A DNA stretch of 64,000 nucleotides, from positions 85,681 through 149,680 of the forward strand of contig ML978238.1 of NCBI GenBank assembly GCA_010015745.1. Reading direction: 5' to 3'. Below the pieces are notes generated by a model. It was not told the origin of the DNA, ran no database searches, and was given only the letters and a program-made list of their open reading frames with translations. This DNA comes from Setomelanomma holmii (lineage: Eukaryota; Ascomycota; Dothideomycetes; Pleosporales; Phaeosphaeriaceae). The translations under genes and the position numbers were made by a program. Numbering within the stretch: the stretch's first letter is position 1; every line of letters begins with the position of its first letter. Positions 10,874-21,101 of this stretch are shown here, piece after piece.

Positions 10874-11648
10874 TGTAACGACGCAGGTAAGACAAGAGTG
10901 TGAAGGCCCTTGGTTGGAGATGAATCTCGTGTGCCGAAGGCTCTACGGTTGGTTCTCGGGGAGTAAGCGAAAGGGATCGTTGGACGGGGGTTCNNNNNNN
11001 NNNNNNNNNNNNNNNNNNNNNNNNNNNNNNNNNNNNNNNNNNNNNNNNNNNNNNNNNNNNNNNNNNNNNNNNNNNNNNNNNNNNNNNNNNNNNNNNNNNN
11101 NNNNNNNNNNNNNNNNNNNNNNNNNNNNNNNNNNNNNNNNNNNNNNNNNNNNNNNNNNNNNNNNNNNNNNNNNNNNNNNNNNNNNNNNNNNNNNNNNNNN
11201 NNNNNNNNNNNNNNNNNNNNNNNNNNNNNNNNNNNNNNNNNNNNNNNNNNNNNNNNNNNNNNNNNNNNNNNNNNNNNNNNNNNNNNNNNNNNNNNNNNNN
11301 NNNNNNNNNNNNNNNNNNNNNNNNNNNNNNNNNNNNNNNNNNNNNNNNNNNNNNNNNNNNNNNNNNNNNNNNNNNNNNNNNNNNNNNNNNNNNNNNNNNN
11401 NNNNNNNNNNNNNNNNNNNNNNNNNNNNNNNNNNNNNNNNNNNNNNNNNNNNNNNNNNNNNNNNNNNNNNNNNNNNNNNNNNNNNNNNNNNNNNNNNNNN
11501 NNNNNNNNNNNNNNNNNNNNNNNGAGACAGCCTCTATATACATGAGAGGGCCAGGAAACCCCGAGAGGGGCTCGAAACCCCGCAGTGTCTGATGTGGAGT
11601 CGGTCCGATATAGCTCGGATTCCGAGGGTTGTACGTGACCTCGTTACA
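10874..11648. mobile_element. Nested LTR-retrotransposon insertion (solo LTR or gapped element)
   Basis: The insertion starts TGTAACGA and ends TCGTTACA, the TG...CA ends of an LTR. It is flanked by CTAAT and CTATT, a 5-bp duplication with one mismatch. It splits the hAT transposase frame between KPVRTRWNS and YYNAFV, so it is younger than the hAT. Unlike its surroundings it is not A/T-shifted, and it contains a CTCTATATAC TATA-like box at about 11529. An assembly gap fills the middle, so a solo LTR and a complete element collapsed by the assembler cannot be told apart. Confidence 0.62.
10994..11523. other. Assembly gap (530 N)
   Basis: A run of 530 undetermined bases lies within the nested LTR insertion. 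The true length is unknown. Confidence 0.99.
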
Positions 11649-13585
11649 CTATTCCAGCGCGTCCTAACAGGCTTGACCAGCTCTATAAAATGCACAGCGC
11701 GGCTGACTGCAATTGCCTCCTTGCGTTGAAATTGCTCTAGCAGCTGTTAAGTCTGCAGTGTACAAATAGACGCAATTACGTCAAACAGAACTCTAATAGG
11801 TCTGTATTAGCGCCACTTACGTATAAACTTCTCCTTGTTGTCTAGATCTTTGCTCTCCTTCTTAAACGCTTTGTAGTCTTTACCCTATATTATTGTTTAG
11901 GCACCTAAGTTCAGTATATAGCAGCAGCAGCGTAACCTCTAATAAGGAGCGTAGAAGTTAAACTTATTAGCTAAAGTTTCTACTGCTGTGTTATTGTTGT
12001 ACGCGTTGTTAAGCACAAAGTAGCTAACGCAGTCCTTGTCTACGCCAAACTAATGCAGCGTTAAGGCGATGACTGTCGCGATATTGTGGCCACTGTGCTG
12101 GCTATAGAGTTCAGGCAGCCTAAGTAGGTAGTCCTTGAGCTTGCCGTCAGCGTTAAGATAGTGTACGCAAACACCTGTTAACGCTAACTTGCCGCCTGTT
12201 AACATCTAGTTATTGAACAATACGTGTATAAGGGAGCGAGCGGCGCTTAAATAGGCGGCAACAGCAGGGACGTAGGCAAGGTATTCAGCAATAATATAGC
12301 TTCTAAGGGTGCTATAGGAGCGCTATAGAGCAGCGTCTACTAACAGGTTAGCAGCCTTAATAAGACGGCGAAACTCAGGCGTCTTAATAATGCGCAAGCT
12401 CTAGTTATTAAGCTTGTATCTAGTCTATTAACGCATCTTGGAACTTGCGACGTGTAAAGCTGCTAGCTAGCTTATTATGGGTGTTTTTCGAAATACCAGT
12501 TACCACCTGGATCTGGCATAGGTCGATCCTGCGCAGGAGTACGTCCTATACTGCCTGCGTATACACGCCAAGCTTAGCTAAGGCCTCAAGATTTAGCGCC
12601 CTCATCAAATCTGTGAACCTTCACACCCCTCTGCACGCTAAGCAAGAGTCAATACCTATAGATCTCTAAGGCGATTAATTAATCGTACTAAGGCCTTGCA
12701 TTCTGGAGATTTGCACGAGATTTGGAGCTTATACGGTGGTAGTGCATCAAAACCGAGCCGATCCTACCCTGATCCAGGTGGTAACTGGTATTTCGAGAAC
12801 CATAATAGCGACCTCCTGCAACACTACAACGCCTTCGTCTCTCATCTTTCTAACAACTAAGCGCCTAACAGCGCGTACGATTGTCTCCTCTGCGCTAGCT
12901 CTGCGCGCAGTTAGTCCCTCTGCGTTAAAGCCGCAGCCTTATGTAAGCTGCTTCATATGCGTGCCAGCAGACAACGTTAAGGTAGAAACGTCAAACACGC
13001 TGCCAGGATAGCAGTGCTTATAACAATAGAAGCAAAGCTAGTAATTGCGCTGCTTCTTATGGTGCTAAACTAGCCAGCTGTGGCGATAGATCTAGCTCAG
13101 ACTGGCGACGCTCAGGCTTAAGTACACGCACCTAGTCAAGCCTGTTGTATATGTTATTATCCTTGCATAAGTCTTTGTTTGCAGCAATAGTTGCGATACT
13201 GTCTGCAGCTTCGCTAGGTTCAGGCGCTTAGGACGGCGACGAAGGCGGCGGAAACGTGCTCTTGTTGCGCTTAATAAGACAACAGATAGCTAAGTTTGCT
13301 TAAGAGGACATCTAATATAATAACATAATAAAGTAAAGCGCCTGTACATAGTAGCTAACGCAGGAGTAACTTTAAAATATATAGCATGTCATCAACTTTT
13401 TTGTTGTTTAGCAGTTTTTAGGACTAATAGAATATTAATTATCTAATTGCGACTAACTTCAACCCCTCTGCGATCAGAATCCTGCCAGATTTAGTAGTTA
13501 AACTAAACAGTCCAAGGTCTAGGGACTGTTTGGACTGCAAAAATGAGCCTTCGCAGCCTGTTTGGACTGTTTGTTGACAAGTCTG

Positions 13586-13593
13586 GTTATGAG
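13586..13593. repeat. Right target-site duplication of hAT element
   Basis: Exact copy of GTTATGAG found at 9700-9707, directly outside the right terminal repeat. Confidence 0.85.
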
Positions 13594-13725
13594 GCGAACA
13601 GGACTGCACATTTACTATGCTATCTTCTGCAGATCGCCTGACGAACGCTGTGAAGTCGGGATGTTCTCTCTGCCATCCTTTGGAATTGAGGTTTGCAGTT
13701 CGTCACACCAAGTCATCTATGTTCT

Positions 13726-16700
13726 TCACCTGCCATCTCCAACCCCACTCCCAAACACCCTGTCTATTCTCGTCGCCCTCTCCCACACAATCTCACCCTT
13801 CCCATCATCTCGGCCTTTCTTCTTGAAGTACAATATCCGATGCTGCGGAATGAACTCCTCATCCGTCTGCTCCGACTTCCACCTCTCCAATCCCGTCTCC
13901 TTCGCACCCAGGAAGCGGTCCTCATATCCGATGATGTAGTCAGCCGGATCAAGACTTGGATCCCAGCGCAGTCGATTCAGAACATCAGAAGCAGGTCGGA
14001 GCTTGACTAAGGAGAGTGGCGTTGCTGTGGGCTTGGGCCGCTGCGGGATCGTACGCTCTTTCACTTCGTGATCCTCGTCCAGATCCTCTTCCAGCTCGTC
14101 CTCATCATCCGAATCAGGCTCCATATCAATTGCGTAGTCACCCCATTCACGATCGTCGAGTCGCAGGTCCCTCACTTCTGTTGGTCGGACAAGCGAGATG
14201 CCAAGCCAGCAGGTGCTCGAATCGTAGTTCTTCTCATCGGTCTTCAATTGCGTCAAGAAACGATCCATGACCTTTTCCAGACTCTGCTTTGCACTCTGTT
14301 TCTCTTCTGCGCTGCTCACAGTCTTCGACGTTCGAGTAAGCCCGATGAGATAGCAGCCGTGGTAGTCGCCCTCATTTGCTATACAATTGGTGAAGCGAGC
14401 CGGCCAAATCCGCACTTCGAGACCGGCGAGTGCTTTGTGGAGATCTAATCCAGTCAGTAAATATCGCGAAGACATTCGACACGATTACTCACCGACGACA
14501 AGAGAGAGGCAGCGCGACTCGACCCAGCCAACCAAGCTTTTTCCCTTGGCCAAGGTGCGACCCCAAAATTGGATGTCAATCTTGACGTAGCTTGCGTGTG
14601 CATTCAGAAACCAGGGACTCACGCCTTGTATTTGAGGCCGCTGCCAGAAGAATTTCTCCCACGTCATATTGGAATTCGACAGTTGCTCGGACGCGGACTT
14701 AGACTCCTTCACCAATGTTCGAAGGGCAGGAACGGTCGAAGTATGGGCAATGTTGGAGTTGGGCGCATGGAAACCCAGAACAACCATTGGCTCTCTCGTG
14801 CTGCGATGGTACCGTGGTTTCGTCTTGTGGAAGAAGGCATCGTACATCATAGCATTGGCCCAGTCAAACGTTGCGAGGTGGTGGAAGAAGCTAGTGACGA
14901 GGTCGGCAGCTGAGACGGATCCAAAGTCATGAGCGATGCTCTTCGAGATCCAGGAGAGTATCAGAGTGATATGCACTCCGCCAAGGAAGCCAAACTTTGC
15001 GGAGTAGATACCGCGTTGAGTCGCCCAGAGCTTGAGGCAACGGTATGCCAGGCGGAACGCGGACAGAGATGGGAGCGTTCGCTCGATGTAGAGCAAGTCG
15101 CGGTATGGCTTCAGTTTGCGTAGCGATAGAATGGAAAGGTTGAAAATCGGGTCAGATGCAGAAAGTTTGTGGAAATCGGCCCACCGTTCAACGACCCTCG
15201 CAGCTGGACAATACTGCAAGTCCATGGCCACGCCGTTGACCGAAAGCTCCAGCATTGTGCCTGTGTTAGCTTCTACCTTCCTTAAAATGCGCACGTCTTG
15301 ACCTTCAGCCTTCAGAATCCGGTGTCGTACGAGCTTGAAGAACGTCTTTGAGCTTATTGTTCCAATGCAAAGGCAGTCAATGTCGGACTCTGAGGTCCAT
15401 ACGCCGAGAGCATACGAACCCACCGGAACCATGACCATTGGACTATCGGTTGTGTTCGCATCTTGCTCAAATTCACCTAGAACGACCGTCCTGAGTCGTT
15501 CAAAGGCTTGACGCCGCTGCTGCACTGCTGTTTCGTCCGGGAACATCTGGTGAGCTTCAAGGACGGAGGCCAAGTCTGCCGAGTCGGACATGAGGGATGT
15601 TGCTCGCTTGTGTTCCACCGCAATCAGATTTCGTGAGTCGGCATTGGCGCCATCGATGTGGGACTGATCGAGGATCCGGAACGTGGCGCGCACTCCGGAA
15701 TGGTCGCTAGGAACTACCTGTGAGCCGGCCACAACCTCAGGCAAACCAAAATGATTGAAATGCAAAACTCTCAACGAGTCTTTCGAGCGAACGAGAACCC
15801 TGTCATAGCGTTGCGGCCTATTGTTAGACGTGCCGGACGTGGCAGCCGCGAGAACATTATTCCTTGGATCGAACGTCGCACCTTCTTCACCCTCGAATAA
15901 CTCTTCTTGTGTGTTTGTTAACGGATCATCTACTGCTTCCACGTGCGCGACAGCCCACGCGTCAAACAGCCCTATTTGACTTAGCGATGTCTCCATGGCC
16001 GAGAGAGTTTGCACAGTCTGCGGTGTCACCGACTTGTCCTTGAGAGCGGTACCAATGGTGTAGGTAGATGTGGGTATATTGAAATCTCCAGCGATGATCC
16101 ACGAAGATGTAGAGTGCCACTGGGTGAGGTAGCTGGTCAGATTCTGGAGTTGTACTTTCTTGGCAGCAACGGACCCATCAGTGAGACCACATGTCAAATG
16201 CACCTCAGCAACTACAAGATCTGGTTGGCTATGGAGTCCACTTCGTAGAAGTCCGTGAAAGCTTGCGACAAGTGCCCCTTTGTGCCTTCGCTGAAATGGC
16301 ACGAAATTCCATGTGAAGAACCAGCGGCTCAGAATGACCACATTGCGGAGGCTCGAGAGCGGTCCAATGTCTGCTTGGCTCGGTGGTCCATGGGAAGTAT
16401 ATGCGTACCGGCTCTTGACCTCCTCATGGTCCAAAAGATATGATAGGAAGTCATCAGATACTTCCTGCAATACCAGAATATCAGCCAAAGCGGATTTTGA
16501 GAGGATCGCTTGCACCAAATGCGGATCGCGATCTCTTGCTGGCGGATATTCCGAGTCGATGAGGACGTTATAGCTGGCGACGCTGATGGTCTTTGCAGTT
16601 TCCCGAGAAGTATGTGTGATCTCATAGCCCGTCGACCAAGTGTCTTCTCCCGGTTCGTAATGATAAGTGCTCCCGGATTGTATCTGACGACTGAACGCGA

Positions 16701-17409
16701 TGTCTGTCGAAGTAGCTTCGTCGAGATGGTCTTCGTCAGGGTTCAAGGCAGTATCAATGTTGACGTGTTGTGATATCCATTGCTCTGGTATTGAAGGCGT
16801 CCAGCAAAGGCCTGGTGTGGCCACACGGATAACACCCCAAAGTCTCATGGCATGCGTTGAAGTCGATGAGACTGTCCTATCTCGCACGAGGATAGCCAGA
16901 GCTCCGATGCGGAAGTTTAGTTCTGGCAGCAGTCGTGCCTTTGAAAGTAAGTACTGCTGCGAGAACAATGTGTTGTCTTCTGTTTGACCGATCGTGAGGT
17001 GGAGATTGGTTGCCTTGGGCATCTGCCCGAGTGCCTGCAATGCCATCTCACGCATCATCAGCATGCTAGATTTCGATCCAGTCTGTATCTCATGAAGGAA
17101 GACTGTGCTGTTGTTGCGGTGTTTGAAAAGGCCCGGTTCGTCAAGTGTGACCACTTGCGCGTCTTTGGACTCTAGGTTCCGTTCGAAGTGGTCTTGAATC
17201 TGCTGCTGTGCTCGCAGAAGGTTGTCAGGTGCTACAAATGGGTATATGAGGCTTATATGGGCTGGCCAAACCCCGTACGACTTGTCGTAAAGCTCGCGGA
17301 GACGATCGATGTCTCCGCAGTCGGTGTTGGGTGGGATTATGCATAGCGCTGTGTCGTGTGATGCTGTAGCGATTCTGATGGAGGAAGATGTCTCCTTGGT
17401 GGCCGCCAT
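13726..17409 (-). CDS. Multidomain RNA-end repair enzyme: 2H phosphoesterase + EEP + nucleotidyltransferase + MJ1316
   Basis: There are two exons (17409-14493 and 14444-13726) with a 48-bp intron (GTGAGT...TAG), giving 1211 aa. Domains in order: a 2H phosphoesterase (2'-5' RNA-ligase/cyclic phosphodiesterase fold) with both signature motifs, H51-I-S53 and H137-L-T139; an endonuclease/exonuclease/phosphatase domain (about 275-580) with N281, E316, GDFN 441-444 and SDH 568-570; and a poly(A)-polymerase-like nucleotidyltransferase (about 610-960) with GS 664-665, D676-x-D678 and third carboxylate D730. A second-exon acidic stretch leads to an MJ1316/DUF504 domain (DVLNRLRWDPSLDP...YEDRFLG) predicted to bind RNA ends with cyclic phosphate. 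All catalytic residues I can check are present. Inference: one chain recognises a damaged RNA 3' end, opens or removes a 2',3'-cyclic phosphate, and re-extends it. Location is probably soluble, since no signal peptide or membrane segment is seen. The gene is intact although it lies next to the hAT. Confidence 0.9.
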
Positions 17410-17944
17410 TGCTGACTATACTCGGTAGTACTGTCTCTAAATTGAAACAATGATATGAAAGAGGTATCTCGAAAGCAGGCACGCTGGAGACAAAAGCAAG
17501 CTGAGTTGATAGCGAATTTTGAACAGACAGTACAGCCATACCTTATACTCAGTTCTGAAGACACTCAAACGGTCGTCTGTGTTTGTCTGGCCCACCTTAC
17601 GACCATGTATGACTCCTGTATAGAGATATGCCTTGTCTTCACGTATTAGGGCTGCGTGAGCCGAAGTGACTCATTTCACGCTAAATAACGCAAAATGGAT
17701 GCTGCGCCATAAGAGCGCAAGCCACCAAGGCTTAACCTCGTGAGATGAAGCGGTGGAACGATTACCAGGCCATCGCAACCCCTGCAAAGCGATGATTGCG
17801 ATAAAAGTTAGGAAGAGATTGCCATCGTTAGTGTTTCGTAGCTTCACTTTTGGTCAGTGCACACGCGGGGCTAGCGCGTCACAACCGAAGCCTCCTTCCG
17901 TGCCGAGTGCTTCGAGCTTCCTCACGCAATGACGGGCGACCATC
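17410..17944. other. Divergent promoter of RNA-repair and F-box-like genes
   Basis: This 535-base spacer separates divergent genes. Only short frames occur in it, and no specific regulatory site was recognised. Confidence 0.45.
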
Positions 17945-18826
17945 ATGCCTACATCTGGACTCCTAGATCTGCCAAGCGAACTATTGTTCGACATCATCCA
18001 CTACGTCGCTGCATCACCATATCCTCCAAAATTCGGCGATAAGCGTTACAGACCCGCATGCCTCCACAGCCGCGCCGTAGTCTGCTTCCCGGCAGAGGAT
18101 CCGATATGGCCCAACAGCACCCGCAGCCTCCAGCTCGTGTGCCAAAGGTTACATGCTGAGACCCACGAATACCTGACCAAAGCATCTCAAACCTTCGAAT
18201 TCGACGTAGCGATTGTAAACAACCACTGGATTTGGCCATACTGGCGCTTTATCCCCGGAGGAAAGATTGGCTTCTCAATCGAACGCCTTGAGATCAATCT
18301 CATCTACTGCGTCAACGAAGACGAGCGCGAGTCTAGCAGCAGGCCCACACCGGCAGGAGCGACCGAGATAGAGTTCTTGAAAGTGGTTAGTCATTTTCTG
18401 CGCTATGGGTTGCGGACGACGAGTTTCGAGAAGATTAGTAGTCCAAAAGCCAGGTCGAATTTCCGCATCAAACACCTCGCTATCAAATTGGATACATCGA
18501 AGATTGCCAGCAACCCCAATAAAGAAATCAGCGAAGTGGATATCCCGCTTCGACGAATCGACGGGCTAGCGCACTTGTCTTTCGAGCCGCTCTTTCCTAT
18601 CGACACCACGACTTCACTGGATCGTCTTGATGCTCTGGCACATTTTCTGACCCACGCGTTGTGCAGTTCCGGTGATGGACTGACAGTTCGCGAGCGTGTG
18701 GATTATATCTCGATGAGTGCAGATGGACAATTGAAAGGAGAGTTCGACATAGCTGGGCACATGTCGAAAGAACAAGAAGCGAGGATTGCAGACTATAGGC
18801 GCCAGTCTTTGGGCTCAGGGAACTGA
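17945..18826 (+). CDS. F-box-like domain protein, function unknown
   Basis: This is a single exon of 293 codons. The N-terminus (GLLDLPSELLFDIIHYVAAS) matches the LPxELxxxI core of fungal F-box-like proteins. It is followed by SLQLVCQRLHAETHEYL, the usual second helix, which would bind Skp1. The rest (IERLEINLIYCVNEDERES, RIKHLAIKLDTSK, FLTHALCSSGDGL) has the strand-turn pattern common in large ascomycete families of such proteins, with no defined substrate domain. It is soluble, with no signal peptide. The F-box assignment is by motif only. Confidence 0.7.
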   Translation: MPTSGLLDLPSELLFDIIHYVAASPYPPKFGDKRYRPACLHSRAVVCFPAEDPIWPNSTRSLQLVCQRLHAETHEYLTKASQTFEFDVAIVNNHWIWPYWRFIPGGKIGFSIERLEINLIYCVNEDERESSSRPTPAGATEIEFLKVVSHFLRYGLRTTSFEKISSPKARSNFRIKHLAIKLDTSKIASNPNKEISEVDIPLRRIDGLAHLSFEPLFPIDTTTSLDRLDALAHFLTHALCSSGDGLTVRERVDYISMSADGQLKGEFDIAGHMSKEQEARIADYRRQSLGSGN

Positions 18827-19243
18827 TCGATAATCACATAGAATACCGTCAATAAGGTAATCTCGCACTAGAAAGGAGATTCATGAACACGCCAACCGAA
18901 GTATACTGACTGTTTCTCGAGCACATCAGTCGAAACGAACTGGTCTGCACCGCAACATCCAAACCTTACTATATATATAGAGATCACGAGGCTTGTTAGA
19001 CGATCATGAAGAGTCGAGATACACGCCGCGGACCAAACACATTAGGCACGCATGACGTCATGTCCAGATCCCTCGTCCGATTAGCCTAATGTGAAGGCGC
19101 TACAGATACTACCTGAATGGTATATATGTCAACGCTGCACATTGAGTATACGAGCGATGGTGCGCCAGGATATAATCGAAGCCTTGAGGCTTCCGCAAAA
19201 TAGCTCTTACCACCCCTCATCCCGCCCGGATTTGCTCTCGACG
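18827..19243. other. Intergenic, ThuA-like gene promoter
   Basis: The stretch contains ACTATATATATAG near 18967-18979, a TATA-like run about 265 bp before the chosen start of the ThuA-like gene. It also holds an in-frame upstream ATG (19091) that could extend that protein by 51 residues. Confidence 0.4.
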
Positions 19244-20004
19244 ATGCCGAACCCAAGCCCGTTCAGCGTCCTCGTCTTTAGCAAAACAGACGGGTACCGC
19301 CACGACTCTATCCCCGCTGGCATTCGGTCCATTCAGACTCTTGCAAACCGCACTAAGCTGTTTACTGTAACTGCGAGTGAGGATGCCGCCCTATTCACGC
19401 CAGCGTCACTCTCCAAGTACTCTGTCATTGTGCTGCTGCAATGCATCGGCGACATCTTCACCCAGGACCATCTCGATGCGTTGAAGCAATACATCCGCGC
19501 TGGTGGAGGTGTAGTCGCGATCCATGGGGCTGCAGCTGGAATGCCGGGTGACGAGTGGTATGGAAAATTGGTCGGGTGAGCCCAAGTCATCAAACCGCCA
19601 GTATATCGACATTACTGATCAGTATCAGCGCACACTTCGACATGCATCCACCGGCAGAACCCGGCACTGTTATTCCAGAAGACTCGAATCAGAAACAGTT
19701 CATAGTGAACTGCTGTGGCGGTCGCGAAAACTGGAATGACGAGTGGTACAACTTCCACTCCCATCCACGAGAGAATAAAGACCTCAAGATTTTGCTGAAA
19801 GGCGACCCGAAGAGTTTCCAGGGCGGCAAGCATGGCGAAGATCATCCCTTGAGCTGGTGTCAAGACTTCGAAGGTGGGAGGAGTTGGTTCACAGCGCTGG
19901 GTCATTTTGATGAGGCGTATAAGGATGAGTGGTACGTCGAGCAAGTACTTCGAGGTATAGTATGGGTGGCGCGGAAAGAGGAGATATTAGAAGCTCCGAA
20001 ATAG
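19244..20004 (+). CDS. ThuA-like (trehalose-utilisation) domain protein
   Basis: Two exons (19244-19575 and 19629-20004) with a 53-bp intron (GTGAGC...CAG) encode 235 aa, the full length of a ThuA domain. The class I amidotransferase-like fold is visible: FSVLVFSKTDGYRHDSIPAG at the start, YSVIVLLQCIGDIFT, IRAGGGVVAIHGAAAGM, the FHSHPRENKDLKILL block, HPLSWCQDFEGGRSWFTALG, and VEQVLRGIVWVA. The chosen ATG precedes the first strand directly. An in-frame ATG at 19091 would add 51 residues without recognisable signal. Bacterial relatives sit in trehalose or glycoside operons. The enzymatic activity of fungal members is not established, and the Cys nucleophile of true amidotransferases is not obvious. 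Probably cytosolic. Confidence 0.85.
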
Positions 20005-20342
20005 GGTGCGACTTGGAGAGTTTGCTATTCCTCGTTGACAACCTCAGTTCGGTCAACGATCATTTGTTCATGTTCAGTGTTGGTAGCGATACCGGCGTAA
20101 AGCCCCAAAGTAGTGGTAAGAAGGGGTCTCGTGAACCTTGGTAACGATGCAAGACCCTTGATCTCAACAGAAAGCCTGCAGATCCAGAGTGAAAAGCGCT
20201 CGCGCATTTTCGAGTCTGATGCGAATATTTCTCTATGATTTAGTAGCCTGAATATACTTACGTACCCGTTACCTATCACCTCGCTCTCCGTCTCCCTTAC
20301 GCAGTCAACCACGCACCACCACTCAAGCCACCTAGTACACCG
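20005..20342. other. Intergenic
   Basis: This 338-base spacer contains no recognised site or frame of note. Confidence 0.4.
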
Positions 20343-21101
20343 ATGGACGCGCGAATCCCTTCAGGACTCGTCAAGACCCGCAGACTCAGCTACGAGGACC
20401 AAGGCACAAAGACGTCAGCCGTGGCTGAAAAGGATTCGCACGACCTTGACGGCGACACGTTGGTTGAAGCCGAATCAACACCAACACCCTACACTCATCA
20501 ATCCACAACATCCAAGCCCCAGCACACATACCAATGTTCCACCTCTTCGACCCTCCCTCACTCTCCTTCTGCTGAAGAACTGAGCGTGAAGCTGCAAGAG
20601 AAGAAAAATGCGCGCCTGTCTCAGCGCAATCAGCAGCTGAGAGCGGAGAAGGATCATCTTGCTGAGAAAAATTACCAGCTAAATCAAAGCAACAACGCAC
20701 TGCGCAAAGAAGTGGCTTCTCTTACCGCACAACACGACCGGCTTGCCGCACTGCTTGAAGACAGTGAGGCAGGACGCAAATCCTACCGCAACAATAACGC
20801 CGAGCTAGCGGAGCAGAATGCGGATTTAAAGCAGAAGCGGAGAAAGGTGGAGGAGAGAAATGTCAAGCTCAAAGCAAAAATCTTAAATCTTGAGCACCAG
20901 TCTCGGGTTGAGATGGACACCAAGGAGGCAGGTGGTTGGGGTTGGATGTTTGAAAGAGAAGGAGGGTGGTTGAGGGTAGGATGTCTCGTTGTAGCGGGCT
21001 TCTCTGGGCTTCTAATGTGGGCTTGCGGTCCCGCGGCATTCGGAGTGGTGCTGTCAGTGTTGACATGGTGCGAAGGGCTTCTGCGGGGCATCTTGTCTTG
21101 A
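20343..21101 (+). CDS. Hypothetical coiled-coil protein with C-terminal membrane anchor
   Basis: This is a single exon of 252 codons. Residues 1-75 are polar and Ser/Thr/Pro-rich. Residues 76-190 form one long predicted coiled coil (SVKLQEKKNARLSQRNQQLR, LAEKNYQLNQSNNALRKEVA, AELAEQNADLKQKRRKVEER). A Trp/Gly linker and a hydrophobic stretch of about 35 residues near the C-terminus (VGCLVVAGFSGLLMWACGPA) follow. That architecture suggests a tail-anchored protein facing the cytosol, for example a tether or golgin-like scaffold, but I recognise no family. No intron is needed. Could be lineage-specific. Confidence 0.65.
   Translation: MDARIPSGLVKTRRLSYEDQGTKTSAVAEKDSHDLDGDTLVEAESTPTPYTHQSTTSKPQHTYQCSTSSTLPHSPSAEELSVKLQEKKNARLSQRNQQLRAEKDHLAEKNYQLNQSNNALRKEVASLTAQHDRLAALLEDSEAGRKSYRNNNAELAEQNADLKQKRRKVEERNVKLKAKILNLEHQSRVEMDTKEAGGWGWMFEREGGWLRVGCLVVAGFSGLLMWACGPAAFGVVLSVLTWCEGLLRGILS

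Larger units (their letters stand above)
9901..13120 (-). pseudogene. hAT transposase remnant
   Basis: Reading the minus strand gives family-specific blocks. Near 13.05 kb there is a BED-finger-like start (SWLV.HHKKQRNY, C-x2-C, HMKQLT). Near 12.2-11.9 kb lies the RNase-H-like core (LKDYLLRLPELYSQHSGHNI, FGVDKDCVSYFVLNNAYNNN). Next come RLRCCCYILNLGA and KPVRTRWNS, cut by the LTR insertion, resuming at 10.87 kb with YYNAFVCAARLYSPLDSYI. Stops occur where relatives have Gln, Arg or Trp, and several residue changes are transition-type (His to Tyr). No intact reading frame longer than a few dozen codons remains. The protein would have been a DDE-type cut-and-paste transposase. The 3' part (below 10.3 kb) is too altered to assign the hAT dimerisation domain. 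Confidence 0.8.
9708..13585 (-). mobile_element. hAT-superfamily DNA transposon, inactive
   Basis: The element is bounded by an exact 8-bp duplication (GTTATGAG). The imperfect terminal inverted repeats, 28 bp with 26 matching, begin TAGAGTTGTCAAC on the left and CAGACTTGTCAAC on the right (read inward). The first five bases fit the hAT end consensus. Several copies of the motif ACTGTTTGGACTG or close variants sit inside both ends, as in hAT subterminal repeats. The minus strand encodes a stop-ridden transposase. Composition is A/T-shifted with many TA dinucleotides, as expected after repeat-induced point mutation (RIP). The element landed about 100 bp beyond the 3' end of the BTB gene and about 130 bp beyond the 3' end of the RNA-repair gene, so it broke neither. 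It is itself interrupted by an LTR insertion. Confidence 0.88.

Noticed and set aside
11560..11590. tRNA-like GGGGCTCGAAACCCC hairpin
   Set aside because: There is no A-box, anticodon arm or acceptor pairing around it, and it lies inside the LTR insertion.
19091..19243. N-terminal extension of the ThuA-like protein
   Set aside because: In frame, but it has no signal peptide or conserved residues. The domain begins directly after the ATG at 19244.
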